A stretch of 64,000 bases of DNA from JADGQM01 sp964441945 (GCA_964441945.1 CAYTWB010000007.1:1-64000), one strand, 5' to 3'; numbered from the stretch's first letter, positions 34,625 to 42,913 are shown. Numbers and translations are program-made. Notes: generated by a model not told the origin, from the sequence alone.

Positions 34625-35626
34625 ATGGGAATCGCATCTGAAGCTCTGAAGAATTTCAAGGGGTTCAACCTCAAGAATCTGCCTGAGGTGGAGCCGTTGT
34701 CGCCCGGTCACAGGGCATGCCAGGGCTGTGGGGAAGTATTGGCCTTGCGGCAAGCCATGAAGGCACTGGGCAATAACGTTGTTGTTTGCAGCGCTACCGG
34801 GTGTATGGAAATCATTACCTCTCCATTCCCGCAGACTGCGTGGAGAGTGCCGTGGATGCACGTGGCGTTCGAAAACGCAGCGGCAGTGGCCACCGGTGCT
34901 GAAGCGGCCTATAAAGCCATGAACCGCAAGGGCATCATCAATTCGCCCGACACGGTCTTCGTCGGAATGGGCGGCGACGGCGCCACGGCGGACATTGGTA
35001 TGCAGGCATTGAGCGGCGCCCTCGAGCGCGGCCACAACTTCATCTATTTCTGCTTCGACAATGAAGCCTACATGAATACCGGTATTCAAAGGTCGTCTTC
35101 GACTCCTTACGGTGCCGCGACGACCACCTCTCCCGCCGGCAAGAAGAGCATCGGCCAGTCAACCTGGAAGAAGAACATGGCTGAGATCGCCGTGGCACAC
35201 GGTGCGCCTTACGTTGCCACCTGTTCGCCTGCCTTCCCCATCGACCTGATGAATAAGGTGAAGAAGGCATCGATGGTCCCCGGCCCTGCCTACCTTCATT
35301 TCTATTCACCTTGCCCGACCGGTTGGCGCTGCGGCATCGAAGAGAGCGTGGAAATGGCCAGACTGGCTGTCCAGTCGAAGGTCTTCCCGCTGTACGAGGT
35401 GATCGACGGCCAGTACTTCCTCTCCCGCAAGGTGGCCAAGCCCAAGCCGGTGAGCGAGTATTTCAAGCCGCAGCGGCGGTTCCGCCATTTGACCGAGGCC
35501 GAAGTGGCGAAGATCCAGGCAAGGATCGATGCCGACTATGAGAAGCTTCTGTCGAAGTGCGTCACCGAAGCCAAAACAAAAGAGAAGCCGGAGCAGGAAA
35601 GCTCCAAAAGCCTGAACGGTGCCTAG
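34625..35626 (+). CDS. 2-oxoacid:ferredoxin oxidoreductase, beta (TPP) subunit
   Basis: A 333-residue TPP-binding subunit. The TPP/Mg motif runs from GDGATADIG to the DNEAYMNTG segment, and CQGCG plus CSATGC supply iron-sulfur ligands. The tail after about 300 is charged (KTKEKPEQESSK). Last gene of the operon; an intrinsic terminator follows. Confidence 0.95.
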   Translation: MGIASEALKNFKGFNLKNLPEVEPLSPGHRACQGCGEVLALRQAMKALGNNVVVCSATGCMEIITSPFPQTAWRVPWMHVAFENAAAVATGAEAAYKAMNRKGIINSPDTVFVGMGGDGATADIGMQALSGALERGHNFIYFCFDNEAYMNTGIQRSSSTPYGAATTTSPAGKKSIGQSTWKKNMAEIAVAHGAPYVATCSPAFPIDLMNKVKKASMVPGPAYLHFYSPCPTGWRCGIEESVEMARLAVQSKVFPLYEVIDGQYFLSRKVAKPKPVSEYFKPQRRFRHLTEAEVAKIQARIDADYEKLLSKCVTEAKTKEKPEQESSKSLNGA

Positions 35627-35674
35627 ACACTGTCTAAGGTTTGGATGCGAATGATTCAAACTTAGGCTATTGAC

Positions 35675-35712
35675 AAACGAGGAGTACTCTGTTAAGCAGT
35701 GCTCCTCGTTTT
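35675..35712 (+). terminator. Intrinsic terminator of the por operon
   Basis: AAACGAGGAG (35675-35684) pairs with CTCCTCGTTT (35702-35711), with a T-rich run after it. It lies 49 bases after the last por gene and ahead of tRNA-Asn. Confidence 0.85.
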
Positions 35713-35721
35713 GAGTTTTGT

Positions 35722-35797
35722 TCCCCGGTAGCTCAATCGGCAGAGCGGGTGGCTGTTAACCACTAGGTTGATGGTTCGAGTCCGTCCCGGGGAGCCA
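35722..35797 (+). tRNA. tRNA-Asn(GTT)
   Basis: 76 bases, acceptor TCCCCGG/CCGGGGA, discriminator G, encoded CCA, anticodon GTT at 35755-35757, T-loop GGTTCGAGTCC. Reads AAC/AAU. Confidence 0.97.
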
Positions 35798-35805
35798 GAA
35801 AAATC

Positions 35806-35837
35806 AAGGGCTTAGATAGCACATCTAAGCCCTTTTT
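35806..35837 (+). terminator. Intrinsic terminator of tRNA-Asn
   Basis: AAGGGCTTAGAT (35806-35817), loop of 5, ATCTAAGCCCTT and a T-run ending at 35837. Perfect 12-bp stem. Confidence 0.93.
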
Positions 35838-35960
35838 GTTCCTTTCGGAATCAATATCTCACGCTACTCCTTCAAAGGAGAGTAAGATATCCTCTCCTTA
35901 TAACCCCGGATGAGATCAAATTCGGCCAATGCCGCAAACCTTCCAGCAAAGGAGGCTGGT

Positions 35961-36296
35961 ATGCGTGACACATCCAGTACAGTAAAAGGCAAGGCGTTCA
36001 ATCTGGCTGCATTCATCGACTACGCCGGCGGCTCTGTGGTCAGCAAGACCCTGCTGAAGAAAGACGTCGGGAATGTCACCCTCTTCGCATTTGATTCGGG
36101 CCAGGGGCTCAGTGAACACACGGCCCCTTTTGACGCGATGGTCTATATCCTGGACGGCGAGGCGGAGATTGTGCTTGGCGGCCAGCCGCAGACTGTTTCG
36201 GCCGGAGAAATGCTGATTATGCCGGCCAACGTCTCCCATGCGCTTCAGGCCTGCAAACCATTCAAAATGCTGTTGGTCATGATTCGAGGTGAGTAA
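35961..36296 (+). CDS. Small cupin-domain protein
   Basis: A 111-residue single cupin barrel. The first motif is degraded: one His (LSEHTAPFD) and Asp/Glu positions near GEAEIVLGG; the second is MPANVSHALQA. It may bind a metal or small molecule. Many such orphan cupins in anaerobes have no assigned role. AAAGGAGG stands before ATG 35961; the frame is open to 35910. No operon partner is visible. Confidence 0.85.
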   Translation: MRDTSSTVKGKAFNLAAFIDYAGGSVVSKTLLKKDVGNVTLFAFDSGQGLSEHTAPFDAMVYILDGEAEIVLGGQPQTVSAGEMLIMPANVSHALQACKPFKMLLVMIRGE

Positions 36297-36503
36297 GAGA
36301 CTATCTCAGAACTCGCTCACACCGTCACCCAGGGGAAGGCCCATGCGCGTCAACTCTAGAGAATTCAAGTGTACTTGCAAATAACTAGGGTCTCGGCTGC
36401 AGACAGAAATCGTCACCCCAATGACTGGCGCCTCAAACGGTATATCAGCAACTTCTGTGTCCCCAGGTACAGCTTCGCATAAGTGAGTGTCCGTTGTCTG
36501 TGG

Positions 36504-36702
36504 CATGGGCGTCGCGCCCATGGTAACCACGGGCTGGAAGCCCGTGCCCCAGGATGAGCAACGGGGTCACCTTATTGTGCGGGCTGTAGCAGGCAGTGCA
36601 AACGAGCATAATGAGCCCAGAATGGGGCTAAACATACCAGCCCAGGGCAACGCCCTGGGGAGAGATGGGCCAATCACCACCCAATACAAGCCCTGAAAGG
36701 GC
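36504..36702. repeat. Cluster of REP-like hairpins with 3-base loops
   Basis: Four palindromes occur in 200 bases: CATGGGCG-TCG-CGCCCATG (36504-36522), CACGGGCT-GGA-AGCCCGTG (36528-36546), CCCAGGGC-AAC-GCCCTGGG (36641-36659) and GCCCT-GAA-AGGGC (36690-36702). The first three have perfect 8-bp stems. They look like repetitive extragenic palindromes of the kind mobilised by Y1 (RAYT) transposases; no such gene is in the window. Confidence 0.7.
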
Positions 36703-36853
36703 GAAACAAAGAACAGCACAATGCCGCATTCTTGCCAAGATCCTCATGCATGTCTTCTGCCGATCATTTCAAAATGAATTAGCCCTGTCGGGTGCAATCA
36801 AAAGCGGGAGTAATTGGCAAGGAGGTCCCTCTTGCCTGGAATTCCGCCAATAT

Positions 36854-37021
36854 CGTCATTCCGGCAGGTTTAAGCCGGAATCCAGCCGTACAGTTGTATT
36901 GCACACGCAGCTCTCTTATGAAACTTCATATGTCCAAATGAAGTTTCAAGGCTGCGTTTAAACCGCATCCAGAGAGGCGGCGGCCCCGCTGGATTCCGGC
37001 TAGAAGCATGCCGGAATGACG
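36854..37021. repeat. Nested inverted-repeat element, copy 4 (168 bp)
   Basis: Perfect 13-bp ends CGTCATTCCGGCA (36854) and TGCCGGAATGACG (ends 37021), with a second perfect 12-bp pair GCCGGAATCCAG/CTGGATTCCGGC inside. Its centre carries a further perfect hairpin, GAAACTTCAT (36920-36929)/ATGAAGTTTC (36938-36947), which the other copies lack. Non-coding. Confidence 0.8.
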
Positions 37022-37308
37022 GATTGTGTCTGTACAGGCAATAGGTTTGTTCCGTCCTGGGGTGGCGTTACTCTCACTTTTGATTGCACCCTAGCCCTGT
37101 GGGGAGTTTGACTTGGTTGCCAGTCTGTGGCATATGCTTGGCTGAAGATAGGGCCGGAGGCGAAAGGCGTTGAAGAGTCCCCTATTCAAATTGGAACGGG
37201 GTTTGAATGAGCCGCGCAAGCATTGAGAAGTGCTGGTCGAGATGGACCCCGTGCAGGCCCTTCGGCAGGCGTTTCTGACTTCAGGGGAGAACCACAAGGA
37301 GGATAAAG

Positions 37309-37986
37309 ATGGCTGAGGATCTATTGAGCAAAGGTGCAATCCTGCAGCGCGATAAGGAAACGTATGCAATTGCCCCGCACATTCCCGGAGGCATTATCAC
37401 CGATTTTAGTGTCCTGCGCAAAATTGCCGACACCGCCGAAAAGTTCGGCCTCAAGGCTGTGAAACTCACCTCTGCGGGACGATTTGCCCTGGTGGGTATT
37501 CGTGCCGAGGATGTGGACCAGGTCTGGCAGGAGCTGGGTCTATCACCGGGAGCAGCCGTTGGGCTCTGTGTGCGTTCAATTAAAATCTGCCCCGGCACCA
37601 CCTTTTGCCGCCTTGGGGCCCAGGATGCTGTGGGAATAGGCTTGAAGCTGGACGCCAAGTACCATGGATACACCCTGCCATATAAGTTCAAGATCGGTGT
37701 TTCCGGGTGCCCTAACAATTGCTCGGAATCCTCGATCAAGGACCTGGGCCTAGTTGGGGCTGCGAAAGGCTGGCGCCTTCTGGCAGGCGGTTTTGCCTCG
37801 GGCCTCAAACCCCGGCTTGCGGATGTGATTGCCACGGGTCTCAGCGATGAAGAGGCTCTGGCTGCAATCGACAGGGTGGTGGAATGGTACAGGCAGGCCG
37901 GGAAGGCGAAGCGTCTGGGGCGTGTGATCGATGAAATCGGTCTGGAAAAGTTCCTTGCGGAGGTGGGTTTGCCTGCTGCAGGATAG
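37309..37986 (+). CDS. Small assimilatory-type siroheme sulfite/nitrite reductase
   Basis: A 225-residue protein of the low-molecular-weight sulfite reductase type known from Desulfovibrio. It has the ferredoxin-like half domain followed by the 4Fe-4S/siroheme Cys set CPGTTFC and CPNNC. There is no C-terminal ferredoxin domain and no second subunit beside it. It should reduce sulfite (or nitrite) with six electrons in the cytoplasm, but the physiological role of these small enzymes is not settled. It stands alone; AAGGAGG is 7-8 bases before ATG. Confidence 0.9.
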   Translation: MAEDLLSKGAILQRDKETYAIAPHIPGGIITDFSVLRKIADTAEKFGLKAVKLTSAGRFALVGIRAEDVDQVWQELGLSPGAAVGLCVRSIKICPGTTFCRLGAQDAVGIGLKLDAKYHGYTLPYKFKIGVSGCPNNCSESSIKDLGLVGAAKGWRLLAGGFASGLKPRLADVIATGLSDEEALAAIDRVVEWYRQAGKAKRLGRVIDEIGLEKFLAEVGLPAAG

Positions 37987-38020
37987 GTTGCTTTGGGTTG
38001 TCCTCCGATCTCGTGTTTTG

Positions 38021-38041
38021 GCCTCCGGCAAAGCCGGAGGC
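38021..38041. repeat. REP-like hairpin GCCTCCGGC-AAA-GCCGGAGGC
   Basis: A perfect 9-bp stem with a 3-base loop, in the convergent gap between the siroheme reductase and the secreted protein gene. No T-run follows on either strand, so it is more like the hairpins at 36504 than a terminator. Confidence 0.6.
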
Positions 38042-38160
38042 TGCACAAGTGCCGCCCCTTAAAGAGGGTACAAGACGCTTTGGGGGGGAGGTCCAGGGCG
38101 GGGGCGCTTTTTCCCCCTTTGGACGAATCGCTCGTTCCTCAGTGCGCTGCCAAGGCGACT

Positions 38161-39426
38161 CTATGGGCTAATTCCGTCCCATCCGGCCAGTCTCGCCATC
38201 ATCCACCAAAAGGCCTGGGTTTTCATCTTGCACATCAATCCATGTGAATGGGCACAATCTTCCGGTAGATCCACGCAATCATCGGGGTGCTCATCGCACC
38301 AGGCATCACACCACGTACAGCCGTCGTACGCGTTCGGGTAGTAGTTCCCGGCCGGATCAAACCGTTCGATGTCCGCGAAGTCGAACAAGACCTTTCCGTT
38401 GTGACCGGCATGGTTCCAAACCAGATCATTGTTGTGAATCAAGTGCTTTGATTCCGGGTCGGTGTGTCCCGTCATCAGAATGAAGCGCATGCTCGGGTAC
38501 TCGGTCCCGAGACCATCGAGGGCATCCAGATATTGGGTGACCGTGGCATCATCGTTGTCGGACTGCTGACCGCACCAGCTCCACATGGAATAGTTGAACA
38601 GGCCTGTATCGGCAACCGAACGTGTCTTGTTGAGGCCGTCCGTTGTGCTCCAGTAGAGCTCCGGCGTGATATAGCTGTCTCCCCCGTTATTATTGCCGTC
38701 AAAGATTCTCAATGCATTGGGAGCTACCGGAAGACCGGGAGGGTCATACTTTACAGCATAATTGTATTTGGCATTCTGTTGTTTCCAATACTCCAGCCCG
38801 GTAACAATCTGAGAACCGTGAGAAGTGTGGGCAAAATGAAGGGTGAGCTCCCTTGCTGCCGCCAACCAGCTATCGGGAATCCTCGAAATGTCCGCACTGG
38901 TATGATCGATAATGATCGCAGCGGCGTGCTGGCCGGACGACACGGTGAACGCCTGCCACGCGCTGTATTGGCCCCAACGGGAAGCCTTCCCGGCCCTCAC
39001 CCTGAATTGATAGGGTCTGTCGCTGAGGTTTACCTCGGGTTGGTAGGAACACTTGCCGGAAGCGCAAACAGAACGTGCGTTGACCTGTTTCAGCAGAATG
39101 TCCCTGATTTGTTCCGGCAGATGGAGAACCAGCTCATATCGTGTAGCTCGCTTTACCGCTTTCCATTTGTACTTCGGCCTCTCGGTAGTGATTGTCCCGG
39201 AAGGAGCAATCAGTTTGGGGGCGGCCAGCGCTTTGTCAGCGACTTCTTGGGGCATTTGTGCCTGGTCGGGTGACTCCTGCAACCCGGCATCCGAGATCAA
39301 ATGATCGACCCGGGATGCTTCAGCCGCGACAAGGTTCAGCGCCATAAATCCTGTAACAATCAAAAACATCGTGAGAAAGGCCAACAAAACACTTTTGAAA
39401 CTGGACCCATGTCCGGACGGCTTCAT
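38161..39426 (-). CDS. Secreted Cys-rich protein of unknown function
   Basis: A 421-residue protein with a signal peptide (hydrophobic about residues 14-36), a fibronectin type III-like region (about 75-165: KLIAPSGTITTERPKYKWKAV ... YQFRVRAG), and a C-terminal domain of about 250 residues. The C-terminal domain has two striking His clusters (HFAHTSHGSQ, MTGHTD) and ends with a Cys/Trp/His-rich segment (CTWCDAWCDEHPDDC, then CAHSHGLMCKMK). I do not recognise it; a metal-dependent hydrolase or metal-binding role is possible. AAAGGAGG before ATG 39426 sets the start. Confidence 0.8.
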   Translation of the reverse strand: MKPSGHGSSFKSVLLAFLTMFLIVTGFMALNLVAAEASRVDHLISDAGLQESPDQAQMPQEVADKALAAPKLIAPSGTITTERPKYKWKAVKRATRYELVLHLPEQIRDILLKQVNARSVCASGKCSYQPEVNLSDRPYQFRVRAGKASRWGQYSAWQAFTVSSGQHAAAIIIDHTSADISRIPDSWLAAARELTLHFAHTSHGSQIVTGLEYWKQQNAKYNYAVKYDPPGLPVAPNALRIFDGNNNGGDSYITPELYWSTTDGLNKTRSVADTGLFNYSMWSWCGQQSDNDDATVTQYLDALDGLGTEYPSMRFILMTGHTDPESKHLIHNNDLVWNHAGHNGKVLFDFADIERFDPAGNYYPNAYDGCTWCDAWCDEHPDDCVDLPEDCAHSHGLMCKMKTQAFWWMMARLAGWDGISP

Positions 39427-39881
39427 GTATCTTCCTCCTTTTTCCAACGGATGAAAAGCTCACCACCGACGGATATCGGTGGCCCAAGGCTGATGGAGGG
39501 TGATGACATCAGTCAATTAAACGTAACATGGGGAGAGTGAAGAATCAATGTGACTGCCATTTAGAGTCAGGGCTAATCTGTTCTGGAATGATCCAATCAT
39601 TATGGTGATGGGTTAGCCCCTATTCCCGGTATTTTTGCATGGGAATTTGCAAGGAGTCTCCGATATTCATCCTGAATGAGAACAAATCTACCGTGTATTT
39701 AGAGCTGGTCCGTCCTGGCTAGGTTGCCTGAGATCTCCCGATGGGAAGGGAGATTGCGATAGAGTCTGGATTTTTTGGAAGATCGGGCGGCAAAACCCAA
39801 TGGGTTCCGCTGTGGACAACCGGGTTGGAGAACGATATAAACCTCAGAAACTCAATTTCGCATTCGAGAGGAGGGTTGGAA
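39427..39881. other. Divergent gap with nested hairpins
   Basis: Between two divergent genes. GGGCTAA (39570-39576)/TTAGCCC (39613-39619) encloses AATGAT-CCA-ATCATT (39587-39601), and ATCTCCC (39733-39739) pairs with GGGAGAT (39748-39754). These may structure the leader of the REC-TPR transcript. No gene is supported; an upstream ATG at 39741 falls in the second hairpin. Confidence 0.5.
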
Positions 39882-41066
39882 ATGGTTTTCTTCAAGGGGC
39901 AAATGGCGAAGCAGAAGCAATCCAGCAGTATAAGCATACTCATTGTTGATGATATACCTCAAATGCGGGAAACGGTCCGGAGCATGCTCAGATCGTATGG
40001 TTACACTACTCTGCACCTTGCGGACAGCGGCAATCGTGCTCTGGGGGTCATCGAGAGCCATTTGATAGACATGGTTATCACAGACTGGAATATGCCCAAT
40101 ATGCCGGGCATTGAACTGGTGAAGAAACTCAAGAATGACCCCAAGCTCTTCACGGTACCGGTGCTGATGATTTCCGACGAAAGGACTGTCGATAAGGTAC
40201 TCTACGCCATCGAGGAAGGCGTGGACGGTTTTCTGGTCAAACCATTCAGTGAAGAGCAATTGATCAAGCACGTTCGCCGCGTATTCGGGAAGGTCAACAG
40301 TGCAGATGAAACTGAAAAACTGGTCTTTGAAGTGAGGCGTTTGAAGCTGTCCGGGAAATACAGGGAGGCGCTCGAACTCGGAGATAAGATCCTGAATGTT
40401 CGTATTCACCCGAGAGTTGTTCTAATGATGTGTGAGTGTCTTTATCATGTAAAAGAGTATGATAAAGCAATGAATATGATGCTTGATTCTGATGAGGAAT
40501 CCAGGAATAGCGAACATACGAATCTGCTTGGTAAGATCTACATGAAACTGGGCAAGGAAGATCAAGGAATTCTGTACCTTGAGCAGGCTGTTAAGAGAAA
40601 TAACTTGAACAATGATCGAAAAATCGATTTAGCTCGTGCCTATGTCAACATAGGAAGAATTGAAGATGCAGAAAAGGTGGTTAGTGCAATAATTCGCTCC
40701 AGTCCGACTGACTTAAACCTGGTAGATATAGCTCAGCTCTATCTTGATATGGGTGAAGTCGATAGAGCTGGATCGTATCTCAAGCAGACCGTTGATCCTA
40801 TTCCTGAAACAGTAAGTGTTTTTAATAATTATGCCATAGCCTTGCGAAAAACAAACCGGTATGAAGAAAGTGCGAACATCTACAGAAGGTGCCTGGAGAT
40901 TTCCCCCGGTTCAGGAATACTCCATTACAATCTGGGGTTCTTGCTCACCACTCTCGGGAAACCGTTGGAAGCGAAAAAGGTCCTGCAGAAAGCTCTGAAG
41001 CTCAATCCCGAGGATCAGCACGCCAGGTCCCTCCTGGAGAAGGTCGATGCGCAACTTGGACGATGA
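39882..41066 (+). CDS. Response regulator receiver fused to TPR repeats
   Basis: A 394-residue protein: CheY-like receiver domain (about 15-135, phosphoacceptor D68 in VITDWNMPNMPG, acidic pair D23-D24), then about six tetratricopeptide repeats to the end (e.g. GILHYNLGFLLTTLGKPLEAKKVLQKALKLNPED). It has no DNA-binding or enzymatic output, so it probably signals by protein contacts. No histidine kinase gene is nearby. The TPR part around 40400-40900 is visibly more AT-rich than its neighbours. GAGAGGAGGG precedes ATG 39882, which I prefer to ATG 39741. Confidence 0.88.
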   Translation: MVFFKGQMAKQKQSSSISILIVDDIPQMRETVRSMLRSYGYTTLHLADSGNRALGVIESHLIDMVITDWNMPNMPGIELVKKLKNDPKLFTVPVLMISDERTVDKVLYAIEEGVDGFLVKPFSEEQLIKHVRRVFGKVNSADETEKLVFEVRRLKLSGKYREALELGDKILNVRIHPRVVLMMCECLYHVKEYDKAMNMMLDSDEESRNSEHTNLLGKIYMKLGKEDQGILYLEQAVKRNNLNNDRKIDLARAYVNIGRIEDAEKVVSAIIRSSPTDLNLVDIAQLYLDMGEVDRAGSYLKQTVDPIPETVSVFNNYAIALRKTNRYEESANIYRRCLEISPGSGILHYNLGFLLTTLGKPLEAKKVLQKALKLNPEDQHARSLLEKVDAQLGR

Positions 41067-41171
41067 CCCGCCGGTGTACGAGGCTGCAAGGCAGAGGAAG
41101 GGAAACGGTCTGGGTCCCAGACCCGGGAGGCCGAGAGCCCTGATCTGCAAATCGATGCTGAGCCGTTTCGG

Positions 41172-41921
41172 CTATCTTCCCGGCACGTCCAACAAGGTTG
41201 TCTTCTTCTTCAGGGTCCTGAGCGTCAGGTAGACAATCAGGCCCGTGCAGAAGAAAAGCACCCATCCGATGCCGATCTGGGGATTGCGGGTATGCACCAC
41301 GATTTCCCGCAGCACGTTCAGGGCGGTAAACGAGGCAATCAGGGCAAAGAATCCGGAATACTCCCTCTTGAGGACCTTTCTGAGAGAGAAGGTCAAATCC
41401 GGCCGGTTCCAGTTTCCAAAACGCGGCAGGAACGGCGGTGTCCGATCCGACCATTCCAGGTAAAGGACGCCGAATTTCCGTCGCAGGAATTCCTCTTCGG
41501 CAAAAGCAATCCGCTCGTAATACACCCAGAAGAGCAGCGCTCCTATCGCCGCAAACCACCAGACCCTGATAAACAGCAGCAGACCGAAAATGATCATCAG
41601 GTTCCCCAGGTAAAGGGGATGTCGAACAACGGAATAGATTCCCGTCGTATTGAGCACGGAGGCAATTTGTTCTCTGGTGTTCCGCCCGGATGTTCCCGAT
41701 GGAACAAAGGCGACCGTAAGGCAGCGAACGGCAAAACCGAGGATTGACAGAACAAAACAGAACGTTTCCCAACAAGGTACCGCCCACCCTGCACTCTCGT
41801 GGCTGAGGGAGGCTGAATCGAACAAGGCTACGAGAAACAGGGGCACAATGAGCAACGGCAAATAGCTTCTCCATCTGAAAAGCCAGTTGCCCTGCTTTTC
41901 AAATTCTTCTCTTAACGCCAT
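41172..41921 (-). CDS. Isoprenylcysteine methyltransferase-family membrane protein
   Basis: A 249-residue protein with about six membrane helices and the SAM-binding signature of the ICMT/PEMT family, GIYSVVRHPLYLGNL, followed by EEEFLRRKFG. Such enzymes methylate lipids or prenyl groups. The bacterial substrate is rarely known. The C-terminal 80 residues add two further helices. It directly follows a short gene on the same strand (stop and ATG adjacent). Confidence 0.85.
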   Translation of the reverse strand: MALREEFEKQGNWLFRWRSYLPLLIVPLFLVALFDSASLSHESAGWAVPCWETFCFVLSILGFAVRCLTVAFVPSGTSGRNTREQIASVLNTTGIYSVVRHPLYLGNLMIIFGLLLFIRVWWFAAIGALLFWVYYERIAFAEEEFLRRKFGVLYLEWSDRTPPFLPRFGNWNRPDLTFSLRKVLKREYSGFFALIASFTALNVLREIVVHTRNPQIGIGWVLFFCTGLIVYLTLRTLKKKTTLLDVPGR

Positions 41922-42137
41922 TTATTCCTCTATCCTTTGGGAATCACCGGAAGGGTCGTCACCGGCTATCTCTTCATCCAGCGACGGCAGGCGGGCTTCG
42001 ATGATCGTGTTTTTGAGGCTCCAGTAGATACTCCTGAAGTGATCGCCGAAGCTTCCGGGAGAAATCCTGCCCAGCTCGATGAACTTGATGACGATCTCCT
42101 TCGAGTAGCGGAGAATGATTTCTTCGTCGTGTTCCAC
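41922..42137 (-). CDS. Conserved-looking small acidic protein
   Basis: 71 residues, starting at GTG 42137. The start reads MEHDEEIILRYSKEIVIKFIELGRISPGSF, a helical pattern seen in short proteins of deltaproteobacteria as far as I recall. The tail is acidic (DEEIAGDDPSGD). There is no membrane segment. It is translationally linked to the methyltransferase gene, whose ATG follows its stop. Function unknown. Confidence 0.7.
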   Translation of the reverse strand: MEHDEEIILRYSKEIVIKFIELGRISPGSFGDHFRSIYWSLKNTIIEARLPSLDEEIAGDDPSGDSQRIEE

Positions 42138-42164
42138 AATCCAGACCTTTCATCGGTTCAAGAC

Positions 42165-42221
42165 AAAAAAGCCTCTGCCAGTCGGAGGGAAGGCCTTTAG
42201 GGTTTGAGCAGAGGCTTTTTT
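42165..42221. terminator. Symmetrical hairpin in the leader of the 42137 gene
   Basis: AAAAAAGCCTCTGC (42165-42178) and GCAGAGGCTTTTTT (42208-42221) form a perfect 14-bp stem with T-runs on both strands and a 29-base loop that itself contains AAGGCCTTT. On the minus strand it lies about 30 bases before the GTG of the small gene, so it could be an attenuator or the end of a short RNA; on the plus strand it insulates the dcw cluster. Confidence 0.7.
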
Positions 42222-42378
42222 GGGGTCGGATGAAATACCTGTGCGGGCATTCCACCACCCGCCTTCCTACTAGCACAATAGTCCCTCCACGTGCAAACGA
42301 AAAGGAAATGGAACGTTCCTTCATAGCCGTTTGGAATTCACCTGAAAAAGAAAAAAATCAGAATTCCCATTATTCTAT

Positions 42379-42406
42379 TTGACAAGCATTGGAAAAGGGA
42401 TATTAG
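42379..42406 (+). promoter_or_regulatory. Candidate promoter of the dcw cluster
   Basis: TTGACA (42379-42384), a 16-base spacer and TATTAG (42401-42406), 40 bases before the mraZ start and just upstream of the MraZ-type repeats. Confidence 0.65.
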
Positions 42407-42415
42407 TATCCCAAA

Positions 42416-42450
42416 CGGGAGGGAAGTGGAAAAAAGGGGGAAAAAGTGGG
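42416..42450 (+). promoter_or_regulatory. MraZ operator repeats (four, 10-bp period)
   Basis: CGGGA (42416), GTGGA (42426), GGGGG (42436) and GTGGG (42446) are spaced exactly 10 bp apart, with A-rich spacers in the middle. MraZ binds tandem TGGG-type repeats with 5-bp spacers in front of its own gene. The last repeat overlaps the GTG start codon. Confidence 0.75.
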
Positions 42451-42907
42451 GGTCTTGCTGCGACCATACTTCCGTGGACAGTCGATCAACCGCATCGATG
42501 CCAAAGGGCGTTTGAGGCTTCCCACGAAATATCGCGAGGTCCTGCAGAAGCATTTCAGCGATGCCCTGGTGATCACGATGATGGATGAATGCCTCGTGGC
42601 ATATCCTAGTGAAATCTGGGAGGAAATCGAGTCCAAGGTGCAGGATTTCTCCCTGATCCAGCCTGATCAACGGGCTTTCATGAGGTATTTCATTTCCAGC
42701 GCTGAAGAATGCGAATTCGATGAACAGGGAAGGATAGTGATTCCCGCTGTCTTGAGGAAGAAAGCCGGGTTGGAACAGGAAGTGCTGATAGCCGGCATGC
42801 TCAAGAGCTTTGAGATCTGGGATCGAGCGAGCTGGGACAGGCACATCGAAAGAAACCGTGAACAGTATGAACAAATGGTGGAAAAGGTGGCCGCAAGCGG
42901 CCTCTAG
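42446..42907 (+). CDS. Transcriptional regulator MraZ
   Basis: A 153-residue DNA-binding protein with two AbrB-like (SpoVT) folds, DAKGRLRLPTKYRE and DEQGRIVIPAVLRKKAGL. It forms rings and represses its own dcw operon. It starts with GTG inside the operator repeats. First gene of the cell-wall and division cluster, 6 bases before rsmH. Confidence 0.96.
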   Translation: MGVLLRPYFRGQSINRIDAKGRLRLPTKYREVLQKHFSDALVITMMDECLVAYPSEIWEEIESKVQDFSLIQPDQRAFMRYFISSAEECEFDEQGRIVIPAVLRKKAGLEQEVLIAGMLKSFEIWDRASWDRHIERNREQYEQMVEKVAASGL

Positions 42908-42913
42908 GGGCAG

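Larger units (their letters stand above)
36297..37308. other. One-kilobase gap rich in palindromic repeats
   Basis: I find no supported gene. It holds a REP-like hairpin cluster (36504-36702) and a nested inverted-repeat element (36854-37021). At 37128-37143, TGGCATATGCTTGGCT loosely matches a sigma-54 promoter (GG and GC correctly spaced, three mismatches) 166 bases before the siroheme reductase gene; this is weak. Confidence 0.5.

Noticed and set aside
36487..36961. Two overlapping short frames in the repeat-rich gap
   Set aside because: They run through the palindromic repeats and have no coding character.
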